Below are positions 27,537 to 36,192 of a DNA stretch of 64,000 bases, in pieces (the stretch's first letter is position 1; each line of letters opens with the position of its first letter). A model generated the notes under the pieces. The model was given only the letters and a program-made list of their open reading frames with translations, was not told the origin of the DNA and did not search any database. The translations under genes were made by a program, and so were the position numbers. The stretch is taken from positions 1-64,000 of the forward strand of contig OZ220216.1 of NCBI GenBank assembly GCA_964291505.2, in the 5' to 3' direction. The stretch comes from Kistimonas sp964291505 (GTDB lineage: Bacteria > Pseudomonadota > Gammaproteobacteria > Pseudomonadales > Endozoicomonadaceae).

Positions 27537-28283
27537 CTAAAGCATTGGCAACTGCCAATCAGTTTGTTTTTTCTGATATTCCGAGGCTGGAAGTTGAATG
27601 AGTAGCGGTTTGTGGTCTTTTTTCAGCCATGCCAGCAACTGATCCAGTTGGTTTTCGTTCATCGTTGTACAGCCGGCACTGGGCTTTTCGGCGGTTCGCC
27701 ACAGATGGATAAAAACACAGCACCCTTTCCCCGGGATATTGTCAGGATTCTGCTTTATGACAATGCCTTTGTCATAAAGATGATCACCCGCATGAATATC
27801 GCGGCGCATAGGCTCTGTTGAGTCTTTTCTGGCGTTTTCTTCTACATCGTCCACATGAACAATCTGGTTATAGAACGGGTTGGTTTCACTATCGATGCAG
27901 TAATGGCCTTGGTTCTGTGGCTGATAATCCAGCCCGGTGATCACATGATCATATTTACCAAAGGCTGGGCCAAGCTCGAATACGCCGGCAGGCGCCTTAT
28001 TATCGCCTTCCTGTTTGGAGGGGCTGGTCTGATCCGGGTGCAATCCCAATCCCCATGCAAGGCCGTTACTCCCGAGATTGACTTTACCCTGCAAACCCGC
28101 AGGCAGCCATTGATCTCCCTGTTTTTCGAAGGTATACAGATGGCCGGTTGTTGCATTCCAGTCTGTAGCCGTGACCACCACCAGTTGCCTGGATGCCGTT
28201 TCATGCAGTGAAAAATCACCATAGGCCATAAGGCAGATACTCAATGAGACAGTCATAAGCAGTAATGATCGTTTCAAATCCAA
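27537..28283 (-). CDS. Exported L,D-transpeptidase-like (YkuD-type) protein
   Basis: 248 residues. Signal peptide MDLKRSLLLMTVSLSICLMAYG. The catalytic region has CCVFIHLWRTAEKPSAGCTTM, the His-x(12-14)-Ser-x-Gly-Cys pattern of YkuD-type L,D-transpeptidases that cross-link peptidoglycan or act as carboxypeptidases. The N-terminal half (NKAPAGVFELGPAFG) matches the Ldt-like proteins that have a GxxPAGxF element. Lies divergent from betI; no direct link to the bet operon is implied. Confidence 0.85.
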   Translation of the reverse strand: MDLKRSLLLMTVSLSICLMAYGDFSLHETASRQLVVVTATDWNATTGHLYTFEKQGDQWLPAGLQGKVNLGSNGLAWGLGLHPDQTSPSKQEGDNKAPAGVFELGPAFGKYDHVITGLDYQPQNQGHYCIDSETNPFYNQIVHVDDVEENARKDSTEPMRRDIHAGDHLYDKGIVIKQNPDNIPGKGCCVFIHLWRTAEKPSAGCTTMNENQLDQLLAWLKKDHKPLLIQLPASEYQKKQTDWQLPML

Positions 28284-28440
28284 CCTCTAATCAAGCCGCC
28301 ATATTGACCGTTAACGATACGCAAACAGCCTCTTCTGTTAGGAGTATTATTAGAGTTCTAAAAGTGAGGGGGTAGCAAACCTAGTCGCTGGTTTATGATT
28401 TTTCCAACTGTCAGGCTGTTTCTTTATGTTTTATCGCGTG

Positions 28441-28469
28441 TTGATTCATCGAGATCAAATCATTAGACT
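28441..28469 (+). promoter_or_regulatory. Sigma-70 promoter for the bet operon
   Basis: TTGATT (28441-28446), a 17-base spacer, then TAGACT (28464-28469). The start point would fall at about 28476, at the edge of the palindrome at 28478-28491. Confidence 0.55.
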
Positions 28470-28477
28470 TGTAATTA

Positions 28478-28491
28478 ATTGATCATTCAAT
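28478..28491. promoter_or_regulatory. Candidate BetI operator
   Basis: ATTGATCATTCAAT, five-base inverted half-sites ATTGA/TCAAT around a four-base centre, ten bases before the betI ATG and at the predicted transcription start. This resembles the palindromes bound by BetI repressors in choline operons and suits autorepression relieved by choline. Confidence 0.6.
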
Positions 28492-28500
28492 AAAAACAGC

Positions 28501-29100
28501 ATGCCAAAAGTCGGGATCGAACCCATCCGCCGTCGACAGCTCATTGATGCCACGTTGCAATGCATTGAGTCCCATGGTTTTCAGGGCGCTACCATCATTC
28601 GGATCAGCCAGAAGGCGGGTCTGTCGTCCGGCATTATCAGCCATTATTTCGGCGGGAAGCAGGGCGTCATTGAAGCCGCCGTACGGCACTTGCTTGAGCA
28701 GCTTCGGCAGGGGTTGTTATCCGCTTCCAGTGAGCAGATTGCCACCCCGCATCAGCGTCTGAACCATATCGTTGCCGTTAATTTTAGCGGCTTCCAGCAG
28801 TCATCTCCCGCCATACGTACCTGGCTCTGTTTCTGGGCCCGGGCCTTGCATGAGCCGGGATTGGCGCGTCTGCAGGCAGTGAACAGCCGGCGCCTGCTCA
28901 GCAACCTGCTGTATTCCTACCGACAACTGATTCCCAACCGACAGCACGCCATGAATGCCGCCCGTATGACGGCGGCCATGATCGATGGTTTCTGGTTACG
29001 CAGCACATTAAGCCCTGCCTCTGATGCCGATTTCCGCGAGGCGGAACAGCTGTGCCGACATTTCATAGAACAACAGATTCAGCAGTACGGAGAAGTTTGA
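28501..29100 (+). CDS. betI: Transcriptional repressor BetI
   Basis: TetR-family repressor of choline-to-betaine genes, released by choline. 199 residues. The start MPKVGIEPIRRRQLIDATLQ is almost diagnostic for BetI; the helix-turn-helix is QGATIIRISQKAGLSSGIISHYFGGK. The rest is the ligand and dimer domain. The stop TGA overlaps the betB ATG (TGATG), so both are co-translated. No obvious Shine-Dalgarno sequence precedes the ATG; the leader is only about 25 bases. Confidence 0.95.
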   Translation: MPKVGIEPIRRRQLIDATLQCIESHGFQGATIIRISQKAGLSSGIISHYFGGKQGVIEAAVRHLLEQLRQGLLSASSEQIATPHQRLNHIVAVNFSGFQQSSPAIRTWLCFWARALHEPGLARLQAVNSRRLLSNLLYSYRQLIPNRQHAMNAARMTAAMIDGFWLRSTLSPASDADFREAEQLCRHFIEQQIQQYGEV

Positions 29101-30554
29101 TGCGCCTCAGGAATTTTGTGGATGGCGACTATCGCAGTAACAGCAGTGGGGAAACCTTTGCCGTGATCAACCCGGCTACCGGGAAGGTTGCTTACGAAGC
29201 CGAGGTGGTGGATGAGTCTATTCGGCAGGCGGCGATTGCCAGTGCGCAGCGGGGATTTGAAGAGTGGTCTGCGATGACCGGCATGCAACGCAGCCGGATT
29301 CTGCAAAAAGCGGTTGCCCTGCTGCGTGAACGCAATGATGAATTGGCGGCCATAGAAGTGGAAGATACCGGCAAGCCCTGGCAAGAGGCGTCTGTTGTTG
29401 ATGTGGTGACCGGGGCGGATTCTATTGAATTCTTTGCAGGGCTTGCACCGGCTATTGAGGGCAACCAGCAAAGTCTTGGTGAAGATTTCTATTACACCCG
29501 ACGTGAGCCATTAGGCATCTGTGCCGGCATTGGCGCCTGGAATTATCCATTACAGATTGCCTGCTGGAAATCGGCGCCGGCGCTGGCCTGTGGCAACAGT
29601 ATGATCTTCAAGCCATCCGAGGAAACCCCCCATGGAGCTCTGAAACTGGCGGAGATTTTTATTGAAGCTGGTGTGCCGGCTGGTGTCTTCAATGTTGTGC
29701 TGGGGGACGCGGTAGTTGGCGCCTGGCTGACCGGACATCCGGATATTGCCAAGGTTTCGTTTACTGGTGAGGTGAATACCGGCAAGCAGGTGATGGCGGC
29801 TTCTGCGTCGTCACTGAAAGAAGTCACCATGGAACTCGGTGGCAAATCCCCTCTGATCATTTTTGAGGACGCTGATCTCGATGAAGCGGTATCTGCGGCC
29901 ATGCTGGGAAATTTTTATACACAGGGAGAAATCTGCACTAACGGAACCCGGGTCTTTGTGCACCGCTCGGTGTACGACACCTTTGTGGAAAAACTGCTGG
30001 CGCGAACCCGTGACAATATTGTGGCCGGTGATCCCATGGATCCGGACACCAATTTCGGCGCCCTAATTTCAGCGAAACATCACCAGGTGGTAATGAATTT
30101 TATCCAGTCAGGTCTGGAAGAAGGGGCAACGTTATTACACGGCGGCAAGCCGCTGTCGCCTGCTGCGGTGCCGGATGGTTATTTTGTTGAACCCACCATT
30201 TTCACAGATTGCCGTGATGACATGACGATTGTCAGAAATGAAATTTTCGGGCCGGTCATGGCATTGCTCACATTCGATGATGAGGCTGAGGCTATCCGTC
30301 GGGCCAACGATACCACCTATGGCCTGGCGGCGGGTGTCTATACCCGCGATATTCGTCGGGCACACCGCGTGATTCAACGTCTGCAGGCCGGTATCTGCTG
30401 GATTAACAGCTACGGGCTTTCGCCTGCAGAGATGCCCGTTGGTGGTTACAAGTTATCCGGCATTGGTCGTGAAAACGGTATGGAGACATTGAGACATTAC
30501 ACCCAGCTGAAGTCTGTCTATGTGGGCATGACACCACTGGAAAGCCCCTTTTAA
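29100..30554 (+). CDS. betB: Betaine aldehyde dehydrogenase BetB
   Basis: Oxidises betaine aldehyde to glycine betaine with NAD(P)+. 484 residues (E. coli 490). Active-site Glu245 in TMELGGKSP and nucleophile Cys279 in GEICTNGTRVF; cofactor loop FTGEVNTGK; substrate-side motif GAWNYPLQIACWKSAPALA. Start is the ATG overlapping the betI stop; longer reading frames from 29052 run back into betI. Confidence 0.96.
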   Translation: MRLRNFVDGDYRSNSSGETFAVINPATGKVAYEAEVVDESIRQAAIASAQRGFEEWSAMTGMQRSRILQKAVALLRERNDELAAIEVEDTGKPWQEASVVDVVTGADSIEFFAGLAPAIEGNQQSLGEDFYYTRREPLGICAGIGAWNYPLQIACWKSAPALACGNSMIFKPSEETPHGALKLAEIFIEAGVPAGVFNVVLGDAVVGAWLTGHPDIAKVSFTGEVNTGKQVMAASASSLKEVTMELGGKSPLIIFEDADLDEAVSAAMLGNFYTQGEICTNGTRVFVHRSVYDTFVEKLLARTRDNIVAGDPMDPDTNFGALISAKHHQVVMNFIQSGLEEGATLLHGGKPLSPAAVPDGYFVEPTIFTDCRDDMTIVRNEIFGPVMALLTFDDEAEAIRRANDTTYGLAAGVYTRDIRRAHRVIQRLQAGICWINSYGLSPAEMPVGGYKLSGIGRENGMETLRHYTQLKSVYVGMTPLESPF

Positions 30555-30574
30555 CGCATAAGGCAGAGCAGTTT

Positions 30575-32263
30575 ATGTCAATAACATCGCATTACGATTA
30601 CATCATTGTTGGCGCCGGCTCAGCGGGTTGTGTACTGGCTAATCGTCTGACGGAAGACGCCAATGTCAGCGTCCTCCTGCTGGAGAATGGCGGTAGTGAC
30701 CGCAGTATTTTCATCCAGATGCCCACGGCGCTCTCCATCCCGATGAATACGGAGAAGTTTGCCTGGCAGTTTGAGACTGAGCCGGAACCCTTCCTCGATA
30801 ACCGTCGTATGCACTGTCCCCGGGGTAAGGTGCTGGGTGGATCATCGTCCATCAACGGTATGGTCTATGTCCGCGGACATGCCCGGGATTTCGACGAATG
30901 GCAGTCTCATGGAGCAGAAGGGTGGGATTACTCTCGCTGCCTGCCCTATTTCCAAAAAGCTGAAACCTGGGCTTTTGGGGGGGATGACTACCGGGGTGAC
31001 AGTGGTCCCCTGGGCGTCAACAATGGTAACCGGATGAAGAACCCGCTCTACCAGGCCTTTATTGATGCCGGCGTACAGGCTGGATATTTTGGCACTGACG
31101 ACTATAACGGACGACAGCAGGAAGGTTTCGGCCCCATGCACATGACCGTGAAGAATGGACGTCGCTGGTCCACGGCGAACGCCTATCTCCGGCCGGCTAT
31201 GCAGCGGTCGAACCTGACGGTTGTTACCCACGCGCTGGTGCACAAGGTATTGCTGGAAGGCAAGACCGCCACTGGTATTCGCTATGAACTGCAGGGTAGG
31301 GTGCAGGAGGTTCGAGCCAATCGGGAAGTTATTCTCTCGGCTGGTTCAGTTGGTTCGCCGCATCTGCTACAGCTGTCGGGTATTGGACCGAAGGATGTGC
31401 TGGACGATGCCGGTATTGAAATACAGCATGAATTGCCTGGGGTCGGGAAAAACCTGCAGGATCACCTGGAATTCTATTTCCAGTTCAAGTGCAAGCAGCC
31501 TATCACCCTGAACGGCAAACTGAACTGGTTCAGCAAGGGACTGATAGGCGCCCGTTGGTTTTTAGACAAAAAAGGCCTTGGCGCCACCAACCATTTTGAA
31601 TCCTGCGGTTTTATCCGTTCAAAAGCCGGTGTGGAATGGCCAGACCTGCAGTACCACTTCCTGCCAGCCGCCATGCGTTACGATGGTCGCAGTGCCTTCG
31701 ATGGCCATGGTTTCCAGGTGCATATCGGTCATAACAAACCGAAGAGCCGTGGCTGGATCAGGGCGAAAAGCGCAAGCCCGACTGATAGCCCGTGTATCCA
31801 GTTCAACTACCTGGAGAGCGAGGTGGATAGGGAAGGCTTCCGCGACTGTGTGCGCCTGACCCGGGAAATTATTAATCAGCCAGCCTTGGACCCGTTCCGT
31901 GCGGATGAGATCCAGCCGGGCAGTCGGGTGCAAACGGATGAAGAGATTGATGCTTTCGTCCGCAGTGCGGTGGAAAGCGCCTACCATCCATCTTGTTCCT
32001 GTCGCATGGGAAGCGATGCACTTGCGGTGGTTGATCCTGATACACGGGTGCGTGGCATTGACCGGTTACGGGTGGTCGATTCCTCCATTTTCCCCACCAT
32101 TCCGAACGGCAACCTGAATTCGCCGACCATCATGGTGGCGGAAAAGGCGGCGGATATTATCCGGGGCAAGACACCGTTGGCGCCATCGACGGTAACGGTG
32201 GGTATGGATGACAACTGGCGTGAACGACAGCGCGCGGGTACGCCTGAGCGTACCGTGGCGTGA
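30575..32263 (+). CDS. betA: Choline dehydrogenase BetA
   Basis: FAD-dependent GMC oxidoreductase oxidising choline to betaine aldehyde at the membrane. 562 residues. FAD motif DYIIVGAGSAGCVLANRL, GMC signature 1 GGSSSINGMVYVRGHARDFDEW, GMC signature 2 SAGSVGSPHLLQLSGIG, and the catalytic His in SAYHPSCSCRMG with a C-terminal NGNLNSPTIMVAEKAADIIRG-like end, here split as NGNLNSPTIMVAEKAADII. Follows betB by 20 bases with a GGCAGAGCAG-type upstream region. The BCCT gene is downstream. Confidence 0.96.
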   Translation: MSITSHYDYIIVGAGSAGCVLANRLTEDANVSVLLLENGGSDRSIFIQMPTALSIPMNTEKFAWQFETEPEPFLDNRRMHCPRGKVLGGSSSINGMVYVRGHARDFDEWQSHGAEGWDYSRCLPYFQKAETWAFGGDDYRGDSGPLGVNNGNRMKNPLYQAFIDAGVQAGYFGTDDYNGRQQEGFGPMHMTVKNGRRWSTANAYLRPAMQRSNLTVVTHALVHKVLLEGKTATGIRYELQGRVQEVRANREVILSAGSVGSPHLLQLSGIGPKDVLDDAGIEIQHELPGVGKNLQDHLEFYFQFKCKQPITLNGKLNWFSKGLIGARWFLDKKGLGATNHFESCGFIRSKAGVEWPDLQYHFLPAAMRYDGRSAFDGHGFQVHIGHNKPKSRGWIRAKSASPTDSPCIQFNYLESEVDREGFRDCVRLTREIINQPALDPFRADEIQPGSRVQTDEEIDAFVRSAVESAYHPSCSCRMGSDALAVVDPDTRVRGIDRLRVVDSSIFPTIPNGNLNSPTIMVAEKAADIIRGKTPLAPSTVTVGMDDNWRERQRAGTPERTVA

Positions 32264-32461
32264 GTGAATAAACGACTGATTGTTGAAATAACACCTGTAT
32301 GGGGCAGGTGCGTTATACACACAGCAGTCAGTCGAACGGTATTGAGTATTTTGGGGTCGGTCAGGGATAACCGGCTATATGAGAACTGCCTGATAAAACG
32401 ATAACGACGCGGGCAGGACACAACAATCTAATAATAAAAACGAGTAACTCTGGAGAAGCCT

Positions 32462-33679
32462 ATGACTGCCTGGTTATCTGCCGGCATGCTGTTCACCTTC
32501 CTTGCGGTGGTGTTCATCCTGATCAAATGGGGCAATGTCCGCTGTATTGGTAATACACCGGTACGGACACTGACATTTATTGCCATTCTGTTCACCTCGG
32601 GTCTCGACGTGGGGCTTATCATGTTCCCGCTAACTGAGTTTGCAGGCTATGCGGATTTGCAGGCCAGCCCCGAGTACGGGTTTACCAACCCACTGGCTAT
32701 TGAGTTCGGTTTCTGGGGATTCCTGATCTGGGCCTTTTATTTTCTGACCTGTTTTTACTTCTGCGTGATTGAGCCGAAGGTGGGCTTCTTTGAACGGCCA
32801 CTGGTGAAGATCATCAACAATATTGTCATCATCGGTACGTGTGCTTTCACCGCTTACCTGCTGCTGGCCAACCTGCCCTGGTATCTGCCGGAAGTCGGGG
32901 ATGGTGAGACCATTGTCGCCTCTTTCTACCTGATTGTGTTTGTCTCTATTGCTATTGCCGTTTATTCCAGCACCAGCCTGCGCTATGTACGCTTTCTGAG
33001 TATTTCGACCAGCCTGTTGTTTCTGGGATTGATTGCTGTCATGTGGGGCGGCGCGATGCTCTCCACTGAGAATGGTGCGGTGGAAATGGCCAAGACCGTG
33101 GCACTGTTGGGTGGCTATTTCGGCAATATTCATGAGTTCATCCTGCCCATGAATGATTACCACGAGTTTTACCTGTTCTGGTGGTTCTCATGGAGCATCA
33201 TGATCGGCCAGTTTACCTCGCGCTTTGTCGGTGGCCTGACCACCTGGCAGTTGTTTGCCGCTATGCTGGTGGTGCCGTCTATTCCGTTGGGGATCTGGTT
33301 CTCGGTGCTGTACTACTACCATGCCAACGGGCTGGAAACCGCCGGATTCTATAATCTGGCGATGGTGTTTGTCGGGGTTACCTTTGTAATCAATTCACTG
33401 GATTCCCTGATTCGCTTGTATACCGATAACCTGAAGTTGACCGTGGCGCGGTTAGGTAAGGTGAAATACATCCTGGCCAACATTGCCGTCATGAGTGTAC
33501 TGACACTGTTGTTTAAGCTGGACTTCCTTCAGATCCAGTGGGTCGGCGCACTGGTGATTGCCCTGTTCTTCGCCTGCTTCGGCTATATCCTGGTGACCAA
33601 GCGTAAGCCAGTCATGCAGATCAAAGCCGCTGAAGAAGATGAAGTGGTGGATTACAGCAAGATCGAATTGGCAAATTGA
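32462..33679 (+). CDS. Short BCCT-family transporter, probably choline uptake
   Basis: 405 residues with about ten to eleven membrane helices, shorter than typical BCCT carriers (500 or more). Recognisable BCCT elements: SGLDVGLIMFPLTEF in an early helix (the counterpart of the Gly-Met-Gly-Ile-Gly stretch and Glu-Pro of BetP/BetT) and the Trp box YLFWWFSWSIMIGQFTSRFV. The N-terminal helix pair and cytoplasmic tails of the family appear reduced. Placed after betA, so choline is the likely substrate. GGAG ribosome-binding site; terminator follows. Confidence 0.8.
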   Translation: MTAWLSAGMLFTFLAVVFILIKWGNVRCIGNTPVRTLTFIAILFTSGLDVGLIMFPLTEFAGYADLQASPEYGFTNPLAIEFGFWGFLIWAFYFLTCFYFCVIEPKVGFFERPLVKIINNIVIIGTCAFTAYLLLANLPWYLPEVGDGETIVASFYLIVFVSIAIAVYSSTSLRYVRFLSISTSLLFLGLIAVMWGGAMLSTENGAVEMAKTVALLGGYFGNIHEFILPMNDYHEFYLFWWFSWSIMIGQFTSRFVGGLTTWQLFAAMLVVPSIPLGIWFSVLYYYHANGLETAGFYNLAMVFVGVTFVINSLDSLIRLYTDNLKLTVARLGKVKYILANIAVMSVLTLLFKLDFLQIQWVGALVIALFFACFGYILVTKRKPVMQIKAAEEDEVVDYSKIELAN

Positions 33680-33701
33680 TTCGCGGTTCAGTGAAGTGAA
33701 T

Positions 33702-33727
33702 AAAAAGCCCCGTTCAGGGGCTTTTTT
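33702..33727 (+). terminator. Intrinsic terminator of the bet operon
   Basis: Stem AAAAAGCCCC/GGGGCTTTTT (33702-33711 and 33717-33726) with a five-base loop. The A and T runs make it effective on both strands. Confidence 0.92.
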
Positions 33728-33846
33728 ATGGATTGCAGGGCGCATCGTCGACTGGCTGTATCATCACGTACGTACTATGTTTTGTAGCGCTTCTATTGAT
33801 GATCGGGTGATTCCTCTTATTGCCGTAGTTAGTCTTTGGAGTCTTT

Positions 33847-34278
33847 ATGACACAATCCCTGTTCGACGAATTGAAGAAAATCGGTATTGATGAAGCGCTG
33901 GCTGCCAAGGTGAATGCATCCTTGGATCCGGATTACAATGCCAGCAAAAAAGATGTTCTGCTGATGCAGCAGGCCATGATGCAGCTGCAGATGCGTATGG
34001 ATGAGCGCTATCACGAAATGAATAAAGCGTTTAATGCTCGTTTCAATGCGATGAGCAAGGAATCGGATGCTCGCTACCATGAGTTGAACAACAAAATAGA
34101 AAGCGTCAATCACGAGCTGAATAACAAAATTGAAAGTGTGAAGACGGAGATGCATCAGGGTTTTGCTGATATCCGTACAGAACTGGCAGGCATTAACCGT
34201 CAATATGTTATTACGTTCGGCGGATTGTTCACAACAATTATTACGGTGTTTTTGGTCAATCTCTATTTCCACCTATAG
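33847..34278 (+). CDS. Small coiled-coil protein with C-terminal membrane anchor
   Basis: 143 residues. Soluble N-terminal part (FDELKKIGIDEALAAKVNA), then a heptad-rich coiled coil (about 45-115) that contains a ten-residue sequence HELNNKIESV twice, in near-tandem, and one C-terminal helix (ITFGGLFTTIITVFLVNLY). This architecture is that of small tail-anchored coiled-coil proteins (DUF1640-like) of unknown function. Start ATG follows a TTTGGAG-like site. Confidence 0.75.
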   Translation: MTQSLFDELKKIGIDEALAAKVNASLDPDYNASKKDVLLMQQAMMQLQMRMDERYHEMNKAFNARFNAMSKESDARYHELNNKIESVNHELNNKIESVKTEMHQGFADIRTELAGINRQYVITFGGLFTTIITVFLVNLYFHL

Positions 34279-34458
34279 TACACAACTGGCTTATCCACAG
34301 CGTGATCTTTTCTCTGGCGTGATCTCTGCTATCCGTTAACGGATGTTCATCGGTGTTGCGCAAGTTTTCTTGCAGTTACTGACAGGGGCGCCATCCGTTT
34401 CGGTGATATTGACTGTCTACGAAAACGGAGGCGGTTCTGTATTTCGGCTATTAGGCTG

Positions 34459-35052
34459 TCAGTCTGCGATCAACCAGCCATTTTGAGTTGCAATCTCAAT
34501 TTGTTCTAACACAAACTGCCATAGTCTCGGTGCTGAGGCTTCAAGGTATTTATTGCGATTAATGACTTGCTGTTTGTGAACGGTATGCTGGGCCCAGCTA
34601 CCGCCGCTATTACGCATGTTCTGGAGAAGAGGTAGTAAGCGATCCATCGCTTTGGCGAATCGGGCATCCGGTGTTTCAGCAGATTCAAACTCCTGCCAGA
34701 GTGAGAGGAACGTGGAAGCTTGCGGTTCATGCAGTAACCCGAAAATACGTTGTGCGGCTGCGATTTCCTTGTCTGACTGTTGCTCCAGGATGGCCTGCTG
34801 GTCGAATGCAAAAGCGTCGCCGGCATCGATTTCGACGATGTCGTGAAGCAGTAGCATCAGGGTAACCCGGGAAATATCCACTGGCTCTTCTGCATAGGGG
34901 CTTAATACATGTGCCATCAGTGCGATGTGCCAGCTGTGCTCGGCGCTGTTTTCGAAGCGGTTGTTGTCAGACTGGATGAGTGTACGACGGTAAACTGCCT
35001 TGAGTTTGTCTATTTCTAAAATGAAATCCAGCTGTTGGGAGAGATCTTTCAT
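34459..35052 (-). CDS. HD-domain phosphohydrolase (YfbR/HD_3 type)
   Basis: 197 residues from the ATG at 35052; a longer frame to 35130 adds 26 residues without similarity. HD motif residues are visible: ENSAEHSWHIALMAH with His39 and His42, and LLLHDIVEIDAGDAFAFD with His70-Asp71. This is the HD_3 group that contains 5'-deoxynucleotidase YfbR and related YgiQ-adjacent proteins. A nucleotidase role is likely but unproved. Confidence 0.88.
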   Translation of the reverse strand: MKDLSQQLDFILEIDKLKAVYRRTLIQSDNNRFENSAEHSWHIALMAHVLSPYAEEPVDISRVTLMLLLHDIVEIDAGDAFAFDQQAILEQQSDKEIAAAQRIFGLLHEPQASTFLSLWQEFESAETPDARFAKAMDRLLPLLQNMRNSGGSWAQHTVHKQQVINRNKYLEASAPRLWQFVLEQIEIATQNGWLIAD

Positions 35053-35193
35053 TAATACTCCATAAATGAAAGTAAAGGTGTGTTTAAAGACATTTAAATT
35101 AAATACAGATACATGACGGAGACATGTCATGCAGAAATGCCGTGGCCTTCTGTGATACAGGTATGCTTAGAAGGGTGTACTTGAAGATATACG

Positions 35194-35230
35194 GAAACGC
35201 CTAAGGTTATTGGCCTTAAGCGTTTCTTCT
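35194..35230. terminator. Long hairpin between GNAT and HD genes, probable terminator
   Basis: Thirteen-base stem with one mismatch, GAAACGCCTAAGG (35194-35206) against CCTTAAGCGTTTC (35214-35226), seven-base loop. It lies just downstream of the minus-strand GNAT gene. The T-rich tail TTCTTCT is on the plus side only. Confidence 0.55.
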
Positions 35231-35258
35231 GCCCAGTTCGATGACAATCAACCGAGAT

Positions 35259-35690
35259 TTATAACTTCATCTGTAATATAGGGAAAGGTTTACCCATACC
35301 ATCCAAAGGCGAGCGAGAAATCACCTTGAAACCCATGTGCTTATAAAAGCCAACGGCGTCAGGATTTTGCTCATTGACATCAACACTGACAGCGCCCAGA
35401 TGGTTGATCGCATAATCAAGCAGCAACTTGCCGATGCCTTTTCCTCGAGCTTGGTCGAGTATGAATAACATCTCAACTTTGGCGTCGTGAATACCGATGA
35501 AACCGAGAATGGAGCCGTTTTCGTCCTTAACGCATTTCAGTGTGACGGCAGGAAAAGCCTGTTCGATGATAATGGGTTTAAAAAACGCAATATCGTCTTC
35601 TGTAATGAAGTCATGTGTTGCTCGGACTGAATTCTCCCAAACATCCAGCATCTCTGCGTAATATTCGGGATGCACATTTTCAACAATCAT
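35259..35690 (-). CDS. GNAT acetyltransferase (YjaB-like)
   Basis: 143 residues from the ATG at 35690, which gives MIVENVHPEYYAEMLDVWENS, a normal GNAT start; the longer frame to 35750 is unsupported. Features: SVRATHDFITEDDI, ILDQARGKGIGKLLLDYAI with the acetyl-CoA loop, and VDVNEQNPDAVGFYKHMGF. The overall pattern is close to YjaB-type GNATs, which are often linked to stress or metal phenotypes. Substrate unknown. Confidence 0.85.
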   Translation of the reverse strand: MIVENVHPEYYAEMLDVWENSVRATHDFITEDDIAFFKPIIIEQAFPAVTLKCVKDENGSILGFIGIHDAKVEMLFILDQARGKGIGKLLLDYAINHLGAVSVDVNEQNPDAVGFYKHMGFKVISRSPLDGMGKPFPILQMKL

Positions 35691-36101
35691 ATCTATCTCT
35701 ACTATCTGCAATTGCTTTGATGTGCAGCCGCGCGGCGCGAATCCTAGCATCTGATGTTTGAGGTGTACATTACGATGCCTTGTCTGGTGATTTTACCGTG
35801 TTTTTGGGCAGGAAATGTACATACTCACTGTCTGTTTACTCTGTGACTCTACAGCTTCAAAAAGAGCGGTGTATGTGTTTTGAAATGAGCGCCATTATGG
35901 TTATCTGAGATAACAGTATATAAATCTACAATTTTCTCACGCTACCGCCCGGGGATTCAGCATCAAGACGTTGAGCGTCCATTCCGCACAGCAGGTTCCC
36001 AGTATCTCAGGTTTGCATTGTTGAACGAGTAGTCGGGCATTGGATCAGATATTTTGTATGTGGACTATGGTTTGAAATGCTTACTGGCTGTCAGAAAACG
36101 A
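35691..36101. other. Intergenic region upstream of the GNAT gene, no gene seen
   Basis: About 410 bases between the GNAT start and the parC terminators. No open frame with coding character; AT-rich around 35880-35940. Confidence 0.5.
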
Positions 36102-36128
36102 AAAAAGCCCCGGAATTAGGGGCTTTTT
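36102..36128 (-). terminator. Intrinsic terminator of parC
   Basis: Stem AAAAAGCCCC/GGGGCTTTTT (36102-36111 and 36119-36128), loop of seven; reads as a T-tailed terminator on the minus strand and resembles the stem that ends the bet operon at 33702. Confidence 0.88.
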
Positions 36129-36159
36129 CGTCATGTGATGGTATGCCCGAGGCAAAGCT

Positions 36160-36183
36160 ATGCCAACCGCAAACGGTTGGCAT
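36160..36183. other. Ten-base perfect hairpin directly downstream of parC
   Basis: ATGCCAACCG (36160-36169), four-base loop, CGGTTGGCAT (36174-36183), ending nine bases from the parC stop. No T run, so likely a 3'-end-stabilising or pausing hairpin in front of the true terminator. Confidence 0.6.
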
Positions 36184-36192
36184 TCTGTACGA

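Noticed and set aside
32292..32310. CACCTG/CAGGTG hairpin between betA and the BCCT gene
   Set aside because: Only six base pairs, no T run, and the transporter appears to belong to the same operon; not called as a terminator.
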